A stretch of 10,230 nucleotides of DNA from Ectocarpus siliculosus (lineage: Eukaryota > Sar > Phaeophyceae > Ectocarpales > Ectocarpaceae), in the NCBI GenBank assembly GCA_000310025.1, contig FN649735.1, forward strand, positions 952,506-962,735, given 5' to 3'. Under the pieces are notes generated by a model. It searched no databases. It was not told the DNA's origin and was given only the letters and a program-made list of their open reading frames with translations. Both the position numbers and the translations under genes were made by a program. Positions 1 to 6,700 of the stretch are shown one piece after another (positions within the stretch are counted from its first letter, which is position 1; every line of letters starts with the position of its first letter).

Positions 1-37
1 CTAGTGGATCCCCCGGGCTGCAGGAATTCGGCACGGA
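1..37. other. Vector polylinker and EcoRI cDNA adaptor
   Basis: The window opens with consecutive SpeI-like, BamHI, SmaI, PstI and EcoRI sites in the order of a pBluescript-type polylinker. A GGCACG-type EcoRI adaptor of the kind used in lambda ZAP cDNA libraries follows directly. The adaptor differs slightly from the usual GGCACGAG form. This is cloning vector, not genome, so sequence just downstream may be a cDNA insert rather than genomic DNA contiguous with the rest. Confidence 0.95.
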
Positions 38-85
38 GGCTTTTATTCAACGTGTAACACTACTCTTAATTTCTGAGAAATAATA

Positions 86-460
86 ATGTCTCATCAGGAA
101 CAGCCACCTCATGGCGGACATGGCAAAGTAGATCAAGGACAACCAGGGCCAGGCGGACACGGTCATGGCGAAGTGAAACCAGGGCCGGGAGGAATGGGCC
201 TTGGCGGCGGACGTCAGGATGATGGGCTTGGTCTTGGTCCCCAAGGACAGGGGAAACAACAGGGAGGAGTACCCGGTGGTCATGAAGGTGGAGGACGTCA
301 AGGAATTGGAGGCCCCGGCCATGAAGGTGGTGGTGGTGGAGGAGGAGAAGGACATCGTGGCGATCAGCGTGCTCCGGGAGGTGGTGGAGGGGGGGGGGGG
401 GGAATCGTCCACCGAAGGCGTATACGAGAGAAGCAAGACAGTGGACGCGTAAGTTTGTGA
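86..460 (+). CDS. Gly/His-rich low-complexity protein, possibly cDNA-derived and chimeric
   Basis: The ORF begins at an ATG after a short AT-rich leader, right after the library adaptor, as expected for a cDNA 5' end. The predicted protein of up to 124 residues is rich in Gly, His, Gln and Pro, with repeated GGHG, PGPGG and GGHEGGG blocks, and has no signal peptide or recognised domain. A run of 14 G (389-402) lies inside the Gly codons, so the downstream frame depends on exact run length. After the run the frame reads a basic segment and stops at 458-460. A consensus donor GTAAGT at 449-454 would instead end an exon at 448 in phase 0. Another plus frame (about 201-452) is also open and acidic, so the reading frame is not certain. 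Function unknown. The G run may be a join between cDNA and genomic sequence. Confidence 0.5.
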   Translation: MSHQEQPPHGGHGKVDQGQPGPGGHGHGEVKPGPGGMGLGGGRQDDGLGLGPQGQGKQQGGVPGGHEGGGRQGIGGPGHEGGGGGGGEGHRGDQRAPGGGGGGGGGIVHRRRIREKQDSGRVSL

Positions 461-708
461 GGCTGCGTCGGGGTTGTGTAGGCACAGCAACAGGAAATAC
501 GCGTCCACGTGTACTTGACGTTTCCGCTCGTGTCCGCATGCTGGGGTGATGGTGGCGTCTGTCTCCCGTAAGCGAAAGCACGGGGTTGGCACAGGTTTAG
601 TGTACTGCTCAAGCCAGGGCACCCCTTGCCGCTGCTTCTCCGCCGCAAAATGTTCCGGCGTGGAAAGCTTGAATTACGCACGGCATTGGCATGTACCTAC
701 AATATACA

Positions 709-893
709 TTTCCCCTTTTCCACTGCACAAACACTCTCCTTCTCTCAACCGCAACTCTGTGCGCATGCATCCATACATATCCCACACACAACCACTCTTC
801 TTCTCCCACCGCACCTCTGTACGCATCCATCCCGTCCATTTCCCCTTCCACCGCACAACTACTCTCCTTCTCTCACCGCACCTCTGCGCCGCC
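709..893. repeat. Degenerate minisatellite, about three units of ~60 bp
   Basis: Three pyrimidine-rich units can be aligned by eye at about 719-778, 779-838 and 846-893. Each has CAC(A/C)-type sequence, then ACTCTCCTTCTCTC or a variant, then ACCGCA(A/C)CTCTG(T/C)(G/A)CGC. A TTTCCCCTT(TT)CCA block precedes units 1 and 3. Divergence is substantial, so this is an old array. It lies just beyond the proposed donor of the minus-strand exon at 877-1504 and would be intronic for that gene; the last unit overlaps the exon border. Confidence 0.7.
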
Positions 894-1504
894 ATCCTCC
901 TCCTCCTCTTCCCACATCTGCAGCAGCAGGAGGGGGTCAAAGGCCTCCGGGCTCAGCCCCCTAGCGGTCCACTCCTCCCTAAGCTCTTCCTCGTCCACCT
1001 CCACCACCATCTCGTCGTCATCGTCAACGTTTCCCCCCGGGTCTCCAAAGAGGAGGCCACCTGCTCCTTCGTCTATGGCACCGCTGTCGGCATCGCCGCC
1101 GCTAGCCGCCCACCGCGGCGCAAGCCGTGGTATCTGCTGCTGCTGCTGCTGCCGCTGCCGTCTCCGTCGCTGTCTGTTGGTACTGGAGGCCTCGGTGGAC
1201 CAACCGGCGGCGATTCCGCCGCCGCCGCCGCCGCCCCTCCACGATCCGTGAGGGTGGCGTTGTTGTTCGCCCCCGGTTCCCCCCTGTCCCGATAAAAACG
1301 CCTTCGAAGGGGATCGTCGGGTACCCGCGAAGTGACTACTACCACAGCCACCGCCGCCGTTGACATCGGCACCGCCTCCGTGATGCTGCTGCTGCCGCCG
1401 TCGCAACCAGCCGATGCTGCCGCCAGCGCTACCCCTACCCCCCGTCCAAGAGCATGCCGGAGATGAAGAAGAAGAAAGCGCGGGGTTCGACCCGGCGGTG
1501 GGAG
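877..1504 (-). CDS. Probable internal exon of an unknown gene (Gly/Gln-rich, then acidic)
   Basis: On the minus strand a strong acceptor (T-rich tract, then a pyrimidine stretch ending in CAG at 1507-1505) opens a frame that continues about 209 codons to a donor: GTGAGA with GT at 876-875, or GTGCGG just before it. No stop lies between. Residues in order: a Ser-rich stretch, Gly- and Gln/His-rich low complexity, a Gln6 run encoded by a (CTG)n microsatellite near 1133-1151, then a clearly acidic C-terminal part with DDDDE and EEEELREEW-like text and a final E-rich helix-like segment. The composition change toward the acidic part argues for coding. No domain is recognised. Neighbouring exons were not found. 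Other minus frames are also open here because of simple sequence, so the call is tentative. Confidence 0.45.
1133..1151. repeat. (CTG)n microsatellite
   Basis: About six uninterrupted CTG units, then CCGCTGCCG interruptions. On the minus strand it encodes the Gln run of the proposed exon at 877-1504. Length polymorphism would be expected. Confidence 0.85.
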
Positions 1505-1707
1505 CTGTGAAGGAGAATCCCGTCCCTTGATAAAAAAAAAAAAAGTTTCGGTAGGCAGATGCCCGGGGCGGGGGGGGAGACACGACAACGTGTTGTGTGT
1601 GGGTGTGTGGGTCGTTAGGCCAGGGAGGTTTCCTAGACACAAGGAGGGTGGGAAGAGGTGGATGCCGGCACCCCCCTTACTACCAAAGGGTGTCAATAAT
1701 GACCCAA

Positions 1708-1737
1708 CCTGCGTACATACTCCGTATGTACGGCAGG
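1708..1737. repeat. Long inverted repeat (hairpin with 3-nt loop)
   Basis: The left arm 1708-1720 (CCTGCGTACATAC) matches the right arm 1724-1737 (GTATGTACGGCAGG) as reverse complement with one bulged G. The loop is TCC. The inner nine pairs are perfect. It lies between the minus-strand exon acceptor and a non-coding stretch. It could be a palindromic protein-binding site or the centre of a small inverted-repeat element. Confidence 0.7.
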
Positions 1738-2088
1738 CGACAGAGGATATAAACACCACCTGGAAAGATTAAGATTTTCAAAGCTATGGTAGATTACTCC
1801 GTGACGAGGAGGATAACAATATCAACCAATGTACAAGGCCCCCATTTTTCGGAACCACCTCTCCTCTTCTGCTGTGGAGTTGTGGAGAAATCTTAGGGAA
1901 AATAAATACACACACACACACAGAAAGACTACCCGTTCGAGATATACCCACAGCAGTCGAACGAGAAGTCTACAGCTGTCAACCACGGGACTGTCAGCTT
2001 TGCGTCCGCCTCTTGCGAGAGATCTACGTATCCTGTGTTATGTAAAAAGCGGTGGGGTTGTGTGTAGCCGTACAAGAGCAAAAAAAGT

Positions 2089-2109
2089 AGTGGCTAAATC
2101 CTAGCCACT
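2089..2109. repeat. Perfect 8-bp inverted repeat with 5-nt loop
   Basis: AGTGGCTA at 2089-2096 and TAGCCACT at 2102-2109 are exact reverse complements around AATCC. An A7 run lies just upstream. There is no downstream T run to suggest a terminator and no adjacent gene. It may be a dyad binding site or chance. Confidence 0.6.
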
Positions 2110-2467
2110 TCGATGCCCGCGATTACACAACACGGCATGTGTAACAGCAAGGCCTGAGAACAAGCATCTTGCTTGCCGCACGGTTGCAACCGTTACCGTG
2201 GGACATGTCGCTGGTGTGTGGTGATCGGCCGCCGTCGCTGACGAGCTTCCTTAACAGGAGCATGGCCAACCTACAGCAGTGTTGAGCACCACCAGAATGC
2301 TGCTTCCTCATTTCGCTCCCATCATCTCCCCACCATTGAGCTCGCACGCAGCGGCAAGCTATAGCCTCTACCGCGGCCCGTGCTGCACACACGTGTGTCT
2401 GCAAAGTTCAACTGATGTAGTCCACAAACCAACAGCAGGCCACCACAGGTACCGGCTGCAACAATAC

Positions 2468-2573
2468 CTTCGTTCAAGACGGACGACAGGATAGCTGCAG
2501 TGATCACCGCCGGTGCAACCATGACCCCTCTCCGCCTTGCTGCTCCCTTGGCGCGCTCCCCTGTGGCACTCAT
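2468..2573 (-). CDS. Weak candidate first exon of a small membrane or secreted protein
   Basis: On the minus strand an ATG at 2573 opens a short frame: a basic N-terminal segment (GERAKGAARRR) followed by a hydrophobic stretch (VMVAPAVITAAILSSVL). That is signal-anchor-like. A possible donor GTATTG follows at 2467-2466, phase 1. A pyrimidine-rich acceptor ending TTTGCAG near 2397 would give an intron of only about 70 nt and a further 25 codons. It starts 235 bp from the divergent plus-strand gene at 2808. No homology recognised. It could equally be a chance ORF. Confidence 0.2.
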
Positions 2574-2807
2574 TATTTAGGTATATCATGTGAGCACCTT
2601 CGCAGCACGCCGGTCGTGCATACGCCAAAGCTGGCGAGATAAAAAGGTTCTCCAGCTGGAAAACGCCTCCCAGAACCACACCCTACAACGCCTCATTTGA
2701 ATTGAACGGGTCACACCGCCGCAGCAACAACGGCTGGCGGCCAACGCGATAGTAGCGGCGTTCCCTTCAGCAGCTCACACCAGCCTCATACCAGTCTACG
2801 ACAGCAG

Positions 2808-3301
2808 ATGGAGGTTGATTCCGCTGCGGCTGAGGCAAGCTCTTGGCAGCTGGAGGAGGTGCTGGCTTGTAGCGAGGACGAGACGCTCGATGTTGGTGGG
2901 GAGGAGGAAGCTGCTGGGCTTCCTTTCGACGCCGCCGAAGGCGAAGATAGCGATGACGAGCCCTCGCCTGCAGGTGGTGCAGGCCTCTGGGACCCATCTC
3001 TAGGTATGGCAGGCTATAAACGTATGGGTATGGCAGGTTGGTTCGCCGTGTTGTTGGTACGTTGTTTTGTTGGTACGTTACTCATCCGCGTGCTCCGATG
3101 TTTTCACCCGCGCGCACCTGGGTTTGACTCGCTTGCACAGGGGAGATCGCGACCCTTGAAGAAGAGATAAAGAAACTAGAGTTCCCCAACCTCGAAGACG
3201 GGACCGGCAACTTTGGGGAGAAAACCATGGACAACGCAGTCGCGATGTTGATGGCGAAGACCGGACGCGGCTTCAGCCTGAAGAGAGAGAATAAAACAAA
3301 G
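2808..3301 (+). CDS. Exons 1-2: acidic N-terminus and start of FAR1-like domain
   Basis: Exon 1 (2808-3003) starts at ATGG after a leader without in-frame coding. It encodes 65 residues rich in Glu, Asp and Ala, resembling an acidic activation-type or disordered leader. The donor is GTATGG, phase 1. Exon 2 (3141-3301) follows a CTTGCACAG acceptor and restores the frame (a split Gly codon). It encodes a charged helix (ATLEEEIKKLEF) and then AMLMAKTGRGFSLKRENKTK. The latter matches the opening of FAR1 domains, where a Tyr/Met-Ala-x-GF-x-hydrophobic-basic pattern is typical. The donor GTGACG is in phase 0. Intron 1 is 137 nt and intron 2 is 189 nt. Confidence 0.6.
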
Positions 3302-3490
3302 GTGACGTTGCGTGTTTCCATGTGTTGTTGGTGTGTGCGAAAGATGCCTGTGGGCTCGGCTTTTTCGTCTCGTCCACCGTAATCGCCTTATGATTAGCGA
3401 CATGCGCAGCCTCTCATGTTGGACATCCGACGGCTGCTGACATCTGAATGTGTTGCCGCCGCCCCCCTCCAGCTTTTCACGAAAAAGCAG

Positions 3491-4369
3491 GAAAAGAACT
3501 CCCGCATGCGAAACAGATGGAGCTCCGTATGGATCAAGTGCTGCCAGGGGGGGAAGCCGAGAGCGTGTCAACGTGTCGCGGATCCGAGCGCTCGCCGCAA
3601 CACAAAGTCACAGAAGGTTTGTCTGCCTGAAGTACGAACCGATGTGGAGCTCCCGATGTTGAGCTCTCGCCACCGTTGTGTCTCGGCTCCTCTTTTTAGC
3701 GCGTCGGGTGACGAGTCATCTGACAAGTCAACGGAGGAGTCGCGATGGGAAATGGACATTGGGCGCGCTTTGTTGTTGAACTTCATTTCTTTTTGGCGCC
3801 GATTGAACATGATCGCTGCATACATGGACTTTTCGGGACATCGTCCGCGGTTGAACGTTCTGAGCTGCTGCGCTGTAGTCCCCCTCTCTCTGCAATATGA
3901 AGCGCTCGAAAACGCGAGCGTCGACGCAAGGAGTAGTTGTGTGCCGGGTCAGGACCTTTTGTTGGTCGCACGGCGGCCGCACCTCTTCGCTGTGGTCTCC
4001 GTTGTGCGGGCGATGCTCCAACGCGTTCTTCCGGCAAATTTGTTGGCTTTTCTGTTGTTGCTTGCTTGCTGGTTGCGCACCCTCTGCGCTGTAGTTGTCG
4101 AGGAAAGCACCGCAACAAGGGACGTAGGTGAGTCCACCTCCCGTGTGTATGTGTGTGTGTGTGCGGTTTGTCTTCGTGCGTATGAAACGCATGGAACGCA
4201 AATGGCGTAACGCTAAATGGCCATCGCTCTTCGCGCGGACACACATATTTCTTCTGTACCCTCACAACACTGTCGTGTTGTTTATACCCTGTCCGAATCC
4301 CAGGTGGGTTGCGAGTTCCACTTGGGGCTGTGGTGGGGGGCCGACATGAATACACCGCAAGTTGCAAAG
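3491..4369 (+). CDS. Exons 3-4: zinc-ligand core of FAR1-like domain
   Basis: Exon 3 (3491-3616, 42 codons, phase 0 at both ends) contains WIKCCQGGKPRA and ARRNTKSQK. This corresponds to the FAR1 segment with a Cys-containing beta strand, a GxP(R/K) turn and a basic ARR(N/x)TKS stretch. Exon 4 (4304-4369, 22 codons, phase 0) begins VGCEF after an ATCCCAG acceptor and supplies the next expected Cys and Trp residues. Its donor is a strong GTGAGT. Intron 3 is 687 nt and holds a (GT)n tract. In the WRKY-GCM1/FAR1 fold two Cys and an HxH-type pair bind zinc; both Cys strands are present here. That concordant phases reassemble a known motif order is the best evidence that these exons are real. Confidence 0.6.
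4143..4164. repeat. (GT)n microsatellite in intron 3
   Basis: GTGTGTATGTGTGTGTGTGTG-type tract inside the 687-nt intron between 3617 and 4303. The GT-rich stretch also creates several false donor sites. Confidence 0.8.
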
Positions 4370-4514
4370 GTGAGTTAAGTTGAGGGGAAGTACGTCGGTA
4401 CAATGGATAGATCGCGTTGGATGCGTTAATGTAGGCAGCCCAAAGCTAGACATTCTTAACAAATGATGTTCACAACGCATTGCGTGGTTGAGTTCTGGCA
4501 ACCTGTTCAGAAGG

Positions 4515-4546
4515 AAGGTGGTAGCATTTGAAGGTGGTAGCATTTG
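4515..4546. repeat. Perfect 16-bp tandem duplication in intron 4
   Basis: AAGGTGGTAGCATTTG occurs twice back to back at 4515-4530 and 4531-4546. It lies 22 bases upstream of the best acceptor of exon 5 (CTCGTAG ending at 4568) and replaces what should be a pyrimidine-rich tract with purine-rich sequence containing TAG trinucleotides. It looks like a recent slippage or double-strand-break repair event and could affect splicing of the exon. Confidence 0.9.
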
Positions 4547-4568
4547 AATTTTTGTGCGTGTCTCGTAG

Positions 4569-5133
4569 GTCGCCTCTCGACAACAAAGAGCAATTGACCA
4601 ACCACGCGGAAGCACGCCCGTTGCATGTGGATGAGGTCAACTCAACGTTCGCGAGGTGGTATGTCGTCGGTACTGCGTATGCACGACGGACTCGAGGCTT
4701 CCCAGGCGGCCCACACCAGAGATCCTTTGCAATGACGGGGACAAAACACAACCAGAGTAACAATACATTAATAGTCGCCGGCATTTCTACATCATGTTGT
4801 GTGGTGGCGCGTTTGGTTGACAAGTTTAGTGCTCTGCTCGTTGTGCCCCGTGCTTGCTAGACGAAACCTGGGAGGAACGGTCGCCCGAGTGGCTGTGCAG
4901 GGACACTCGTATGTGGAAAGCTTCAGGACCAAGCACCTGCGAACGTTCAACTTCGTCCTGAACGCAGTGAAGTACGAGCAGTGCAGCCAGCACGCCACGG
5001 AGGTTAGTTGTGGCGGCCTTCGCTTGCGGCGATGGACGGACCCAGATTTTTTCTCCCCCATTACACCTAACCGTACCCCCCTCAGATGCGGTGCCTGACC
5101 AAGGAAAGTCACAGCGACGCGGCCATGAGTTGT
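4569..5133 (+). CDS. Exons 5-7: end of FAR1-like region and linker
   Basis: Exon 5 (4569 or ~4582 to 4655) encodes LTNHAEARPLH, resembling the HNHE/HNHPL end of FAR1 domains but with Thr in place of the first His. It ends with two bases that join the first base of exon 6 (4861-5002) into an Arg codon, which fixes the frame. Exon 6 encodes about 47 residues ending near HATE, joined in phase 0 to exon 7 at 5086 after a pyrimidine-rich CCCCCCTCAG acceptor; exon 7 begins with MRCLTKESHSDAA. The exon 7 end is unresolved: a phase-0 donor at 5134, or a 64-nt intron 5129-5192 followed by an exon reading directly into the SWIM frame. No Asp/Glu pattern of a transposase catalytic core is seen. Confidence 0.45.
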
Positions 5134-5314
5134 GTCTTTTCCCCCCATTTCCTTCACTCGCCAACCCGACTTCTGCGTGCCCGCTTGTATAGCACAAGGT
5201 TATGTAATGGAGTTGTACTTGCCTTCGAGTTGTGGAAGGCGATCAGTCTTTGTGGGCAGCACCAACGACGCTGCTGGTATTCATGTCAATGCCGAACCTG
5301 ACTTCCCTCCCGAA

Positions 5315-5329
5315 CCCCCCCCCCCCCCC
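5315..5329. repeat. 15-base C homopolymer
   Basis: A run of C lies in the proposed intron just before the SWIM exon and would strengthen its pyrimidine tract. Length is prone to sequencing error, so any model that translates through it is unreliable. Confidence 0.9.
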
Positions 5330-5371
5330 TGTCGCACACCGCCCTTACCCATGGGCATGCCGTGTTGGCAG

Positions 5372-5770
5372 GACACTGAAGCACAGATCCTCGGGGCTCT
5401 CAGTTACGAGGCGATACCTGTCGTGCGTGACGAAGAGGCGGCGCGGAGACTGTTCGAGGAGTTGGTGGCAGACCCGACGAAGGCGAACCTCACGTACGAC
5501 ACCGGCTCCGGAGAGTTGGTGGACCCTTCAATACCGACGTCCGAAGCCGCTGGTGTCTCCATGGTGTCCCGCACATCCGTGCCTCACTTCGCGGAGTTAC
5601 TTCGTGACCAGAACGTCCACACGGTGGTGCGCATCACACCGATGTCTACGGCGTCCGAGTGCGGTCACCTCGTCGCCCTTGGACCGGACGGCTTCTTCCT
5701 CTGCACGTGCCTGCGGCAGCTCGTCTACGGGCTACTTTGCCCGCACGCCATCAAGGCCTTGTGGTACTAG
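5372..5770 (+). CDS. SWIM zinc-finger exon, ending at in-frame TAG
   Basis: The exon opens after a C-rich tract and TTGGCAG acceptor, phase 0, and reads 132 codons to TAG at 5768-5770. Near the end it contains FLCTCLRQLVYGLLCPHAI. This is a SWIM motif, CxCx9CxH, with Cys codons at 5702, 5708 and 5738 and His at 5744. SWIM fingers bind zinc and act in DNA or protein interaction; they sit downstream of the catalytic domain in MULE transposases and in FHY3/FAR1 proteins. The preceding beta-type segment (ECGHLVALGPDGFF) matches the hydrophobic strand usually found before the finger. The stop falls only seven codons after the last zinc ligand, where related proteins normally continue. Confidence 0.7.
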   Translation, partial: DTEAQILGALSYEAIPVVRDEEAARRLFEELVADPTKANLTYDTGSGELVDPSIPTSEAAGVSMVSRTSVPHFAELLRDQNVHTVVRITPMSTASECGHLVALGPDGFFLCTCLRQLVYGLLCPHAIKALWY

Positions 5771-6700
5771 CGTGCCTCCCAATTCAACGGAGCAACCATT
5801 TCACCAAGGTGGCGTGACAGTGAGACGTCATGGACGATGGCAGCGCTGGCCGCTAAGCCTGCCAAGCTATCGACCGGAGCTGCGGGGCTGACGGGACCTG
5901 CGGGGCCTACCGGACAGATGCCGCCCGTCGACACCAGTCCGATCGTGTCGTCCCACTCCGGACCCAACTTGTCGGCCTACGCGTACGCCAACGGCGTCGC
6001 CTTAGGGAAGGAGCTGGGTGGTATGTTCAAAGAGGTCCCGTCTGTGGCGAGCATCCAACGCTTGATGGAGTCCATGAAGCTTCACGCCAAGCAACAAATC
6101 GAGGTGGAGAAGCGGTCGTTACGAGACGAGTCAACGAGCCGGGTGTTCACGGGAACTCTCCCCCGGCCCACCCCTGCCCTGCCGCAGGGAGACGCCGGGG
6201 ACCCTGGTCGGGGGGGGCGCGGCCGGGGGGGAAAGGGGTCTACCGGAAGAGGACGGGCAGGGGAAAAGGGTGACCCTGGAAGCAGCAGCCAGGGAAGCGG
6301 TGGCGGTGGAAACGGCGGCCGGCGAAGCGGTGGCAGGGGCGGAGGGACAGGCCACGGGCGCGCAGGGGGGGGCGTAAACTCTGCTGGTTTCGCTACGGGT
6401 TCGCCGAGCGGTACCACGGGGGTTCGCCGAGCGTCCCACCCTCCGGCAGGATCGGACACCACCAGCGCCGCGCCTATCGGCTTCCAGGCGGCACCCGTCA
6501 ACGGGGCGCACACGTCCGAGGGCTTGGCGTTGCCGTTTCGTGCCCTGGACAACGTGGACGTTTCTCGTCGCGGGGGGGGGCAGGCTTCTCCACCGTTCCA
6601 GACGACCGCCCATCTTGTTCAGTTGGGGCGTCTGCAACCACCGCCCCGTAAGAAGCAAACGGGGCCCAGCAAACGACACAAAAGTAGTAGTGCGCCGTAG
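5771..6700 (+). CDS. C-terminal tail, in frame after the amber codon
   Basis: The same frame as the SWIM exon stays open from 5771 to the TAG at 6698-6700, 309 codons. The first 22 codons include FNGATISPRWR, which fits the (F/I)-x-PRW(R/Y) segment that commonly follows SWIM fingers in FAR1/MULE proteins. This supports an originally continuous ORF. Next come a short collagen-like GLTGPAGPTG stretch, an alpha-helical segment (IQRLMESMKLHAKQQIEVEK), a Gly/Arg/Ser-rich region from about 6200 to 6390 with RGG-like and GEKGDPG text, and a basic tail (PRKKQTGPSKRHKS) like a nuclear localisation signal. An internal ATG at 5837 could start separate translation, but nothing suggests a promoter there. 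Frame length and composition strongly suggest recent coding. Confidence 0.6.
   Translation, partial: RASQFNGATISPRWRDSETSWTMAALAAKPAKLSTGAAGLTGPAGPTGQMPPVDTSPIVSSHSGPNLSAYAYANGVALGKELGGMFKEVPSVASIQRLMESMKLHAKQQIEVEKRSLRDESTSRVFTGTLPRPTPALPQGDAGDPGRGGRGRGGKGSTGRGRAGEKGDPGSSSQGSGGGGNGGRRSGGRGGGTGHGRAGGGVNSAGFATGSPSGTTGVRRASHPPAGSDTTSAAPIGFQAAPVNGAHTSEGLALPFRALDNVDVSRRGGGQASPPFQTTAHLVQLGRLQPPPRKKQTGPSKRHKSSSAP

Larger units (their letters stand above)
1505..2467. other. Region without a supported gene
   Basis: Contains an A13 run (1532-1544) that reads as the pyrimidine tract of the minus-strand acceptor, the inverted repeat at 1708-1737, a TATA-like ATATAAAC near 1748, a short (CA)n near 1908-1921, and the hairpin at 2089-2109. 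Open frames here (for example plus 1829-2104) have no coding character and no splice or domain support. Confidence 0.55.
2808..6700 (+). pseudogene. FAR1/SWIM zinc-finger gene related to MULE transposases, apparently disrupted
   Basis: This is a spliced gene read as at least eight exons: 2808-3003, 3141-3301, 3491-3616, 4304-4369, ~4569-4655, 4861-5002, 5086-~5133 and 5372-6700. Phases agree for exons 1-4 and for exons 5-6-7. Exon 4 to 5 is out of phase with the obvious acceptor, and the exon 7 donor is unresolved. The order is acidic N-terminus, FAR1-like region, linker, SWIM finger, long low-complexity tail, about 715 codons in all. FAR1 plus SWIM is known from Mutator-like transposases and the FHY3/FAR1 transcription factors derived from them. 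The DDE catalytic domain normally between them is not recognisable, and the spacing is too short for it. An in-frame TAG at 5768-5770 splits the last exon. Most likely a decayed, internally deleted element; a host gene with readthrough is possible. No terminal inverted repeats or target-site duplication were identified by eye. Confidence 0.7.

Noticed and set aside
66-622. Minus-strand ORFs of 171 and 191 codons opposite the Gly-rich ORF
   Set aside because: They are antisense shadows of a GC-rich repeat; the residues are His/Leu- or Ser/Thr-rich with no domain, and they read through the vector-proximal cDNA.
546-1295. Plus-strand ORFs of 249 and 186 codons
   Set aside because: They run across the minisatellite and simple sequence and are mirror frames of the better supported minus-strand exon.
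1480-1500. GGGTTCGACCC resembling a tRNA T-arm
   Set aside because: No acceptor, D or anticodon stems fit around it; it lies in the proposed coding exon.
3728-4403. Minus-strand ORFs of 172 and 206 codons
   Set aside because: They lie mainly opposite intron 3 of the FAR1/SWIM gene, are full of His/Thr repeats from the (GT)n tract and have no splice or domain support.
6082-6679. Minus-strand ORFs rich in Pro and Arg
   Set aside because: They are antisense shadows of the Gly/Arg-rich C-terminal tail.
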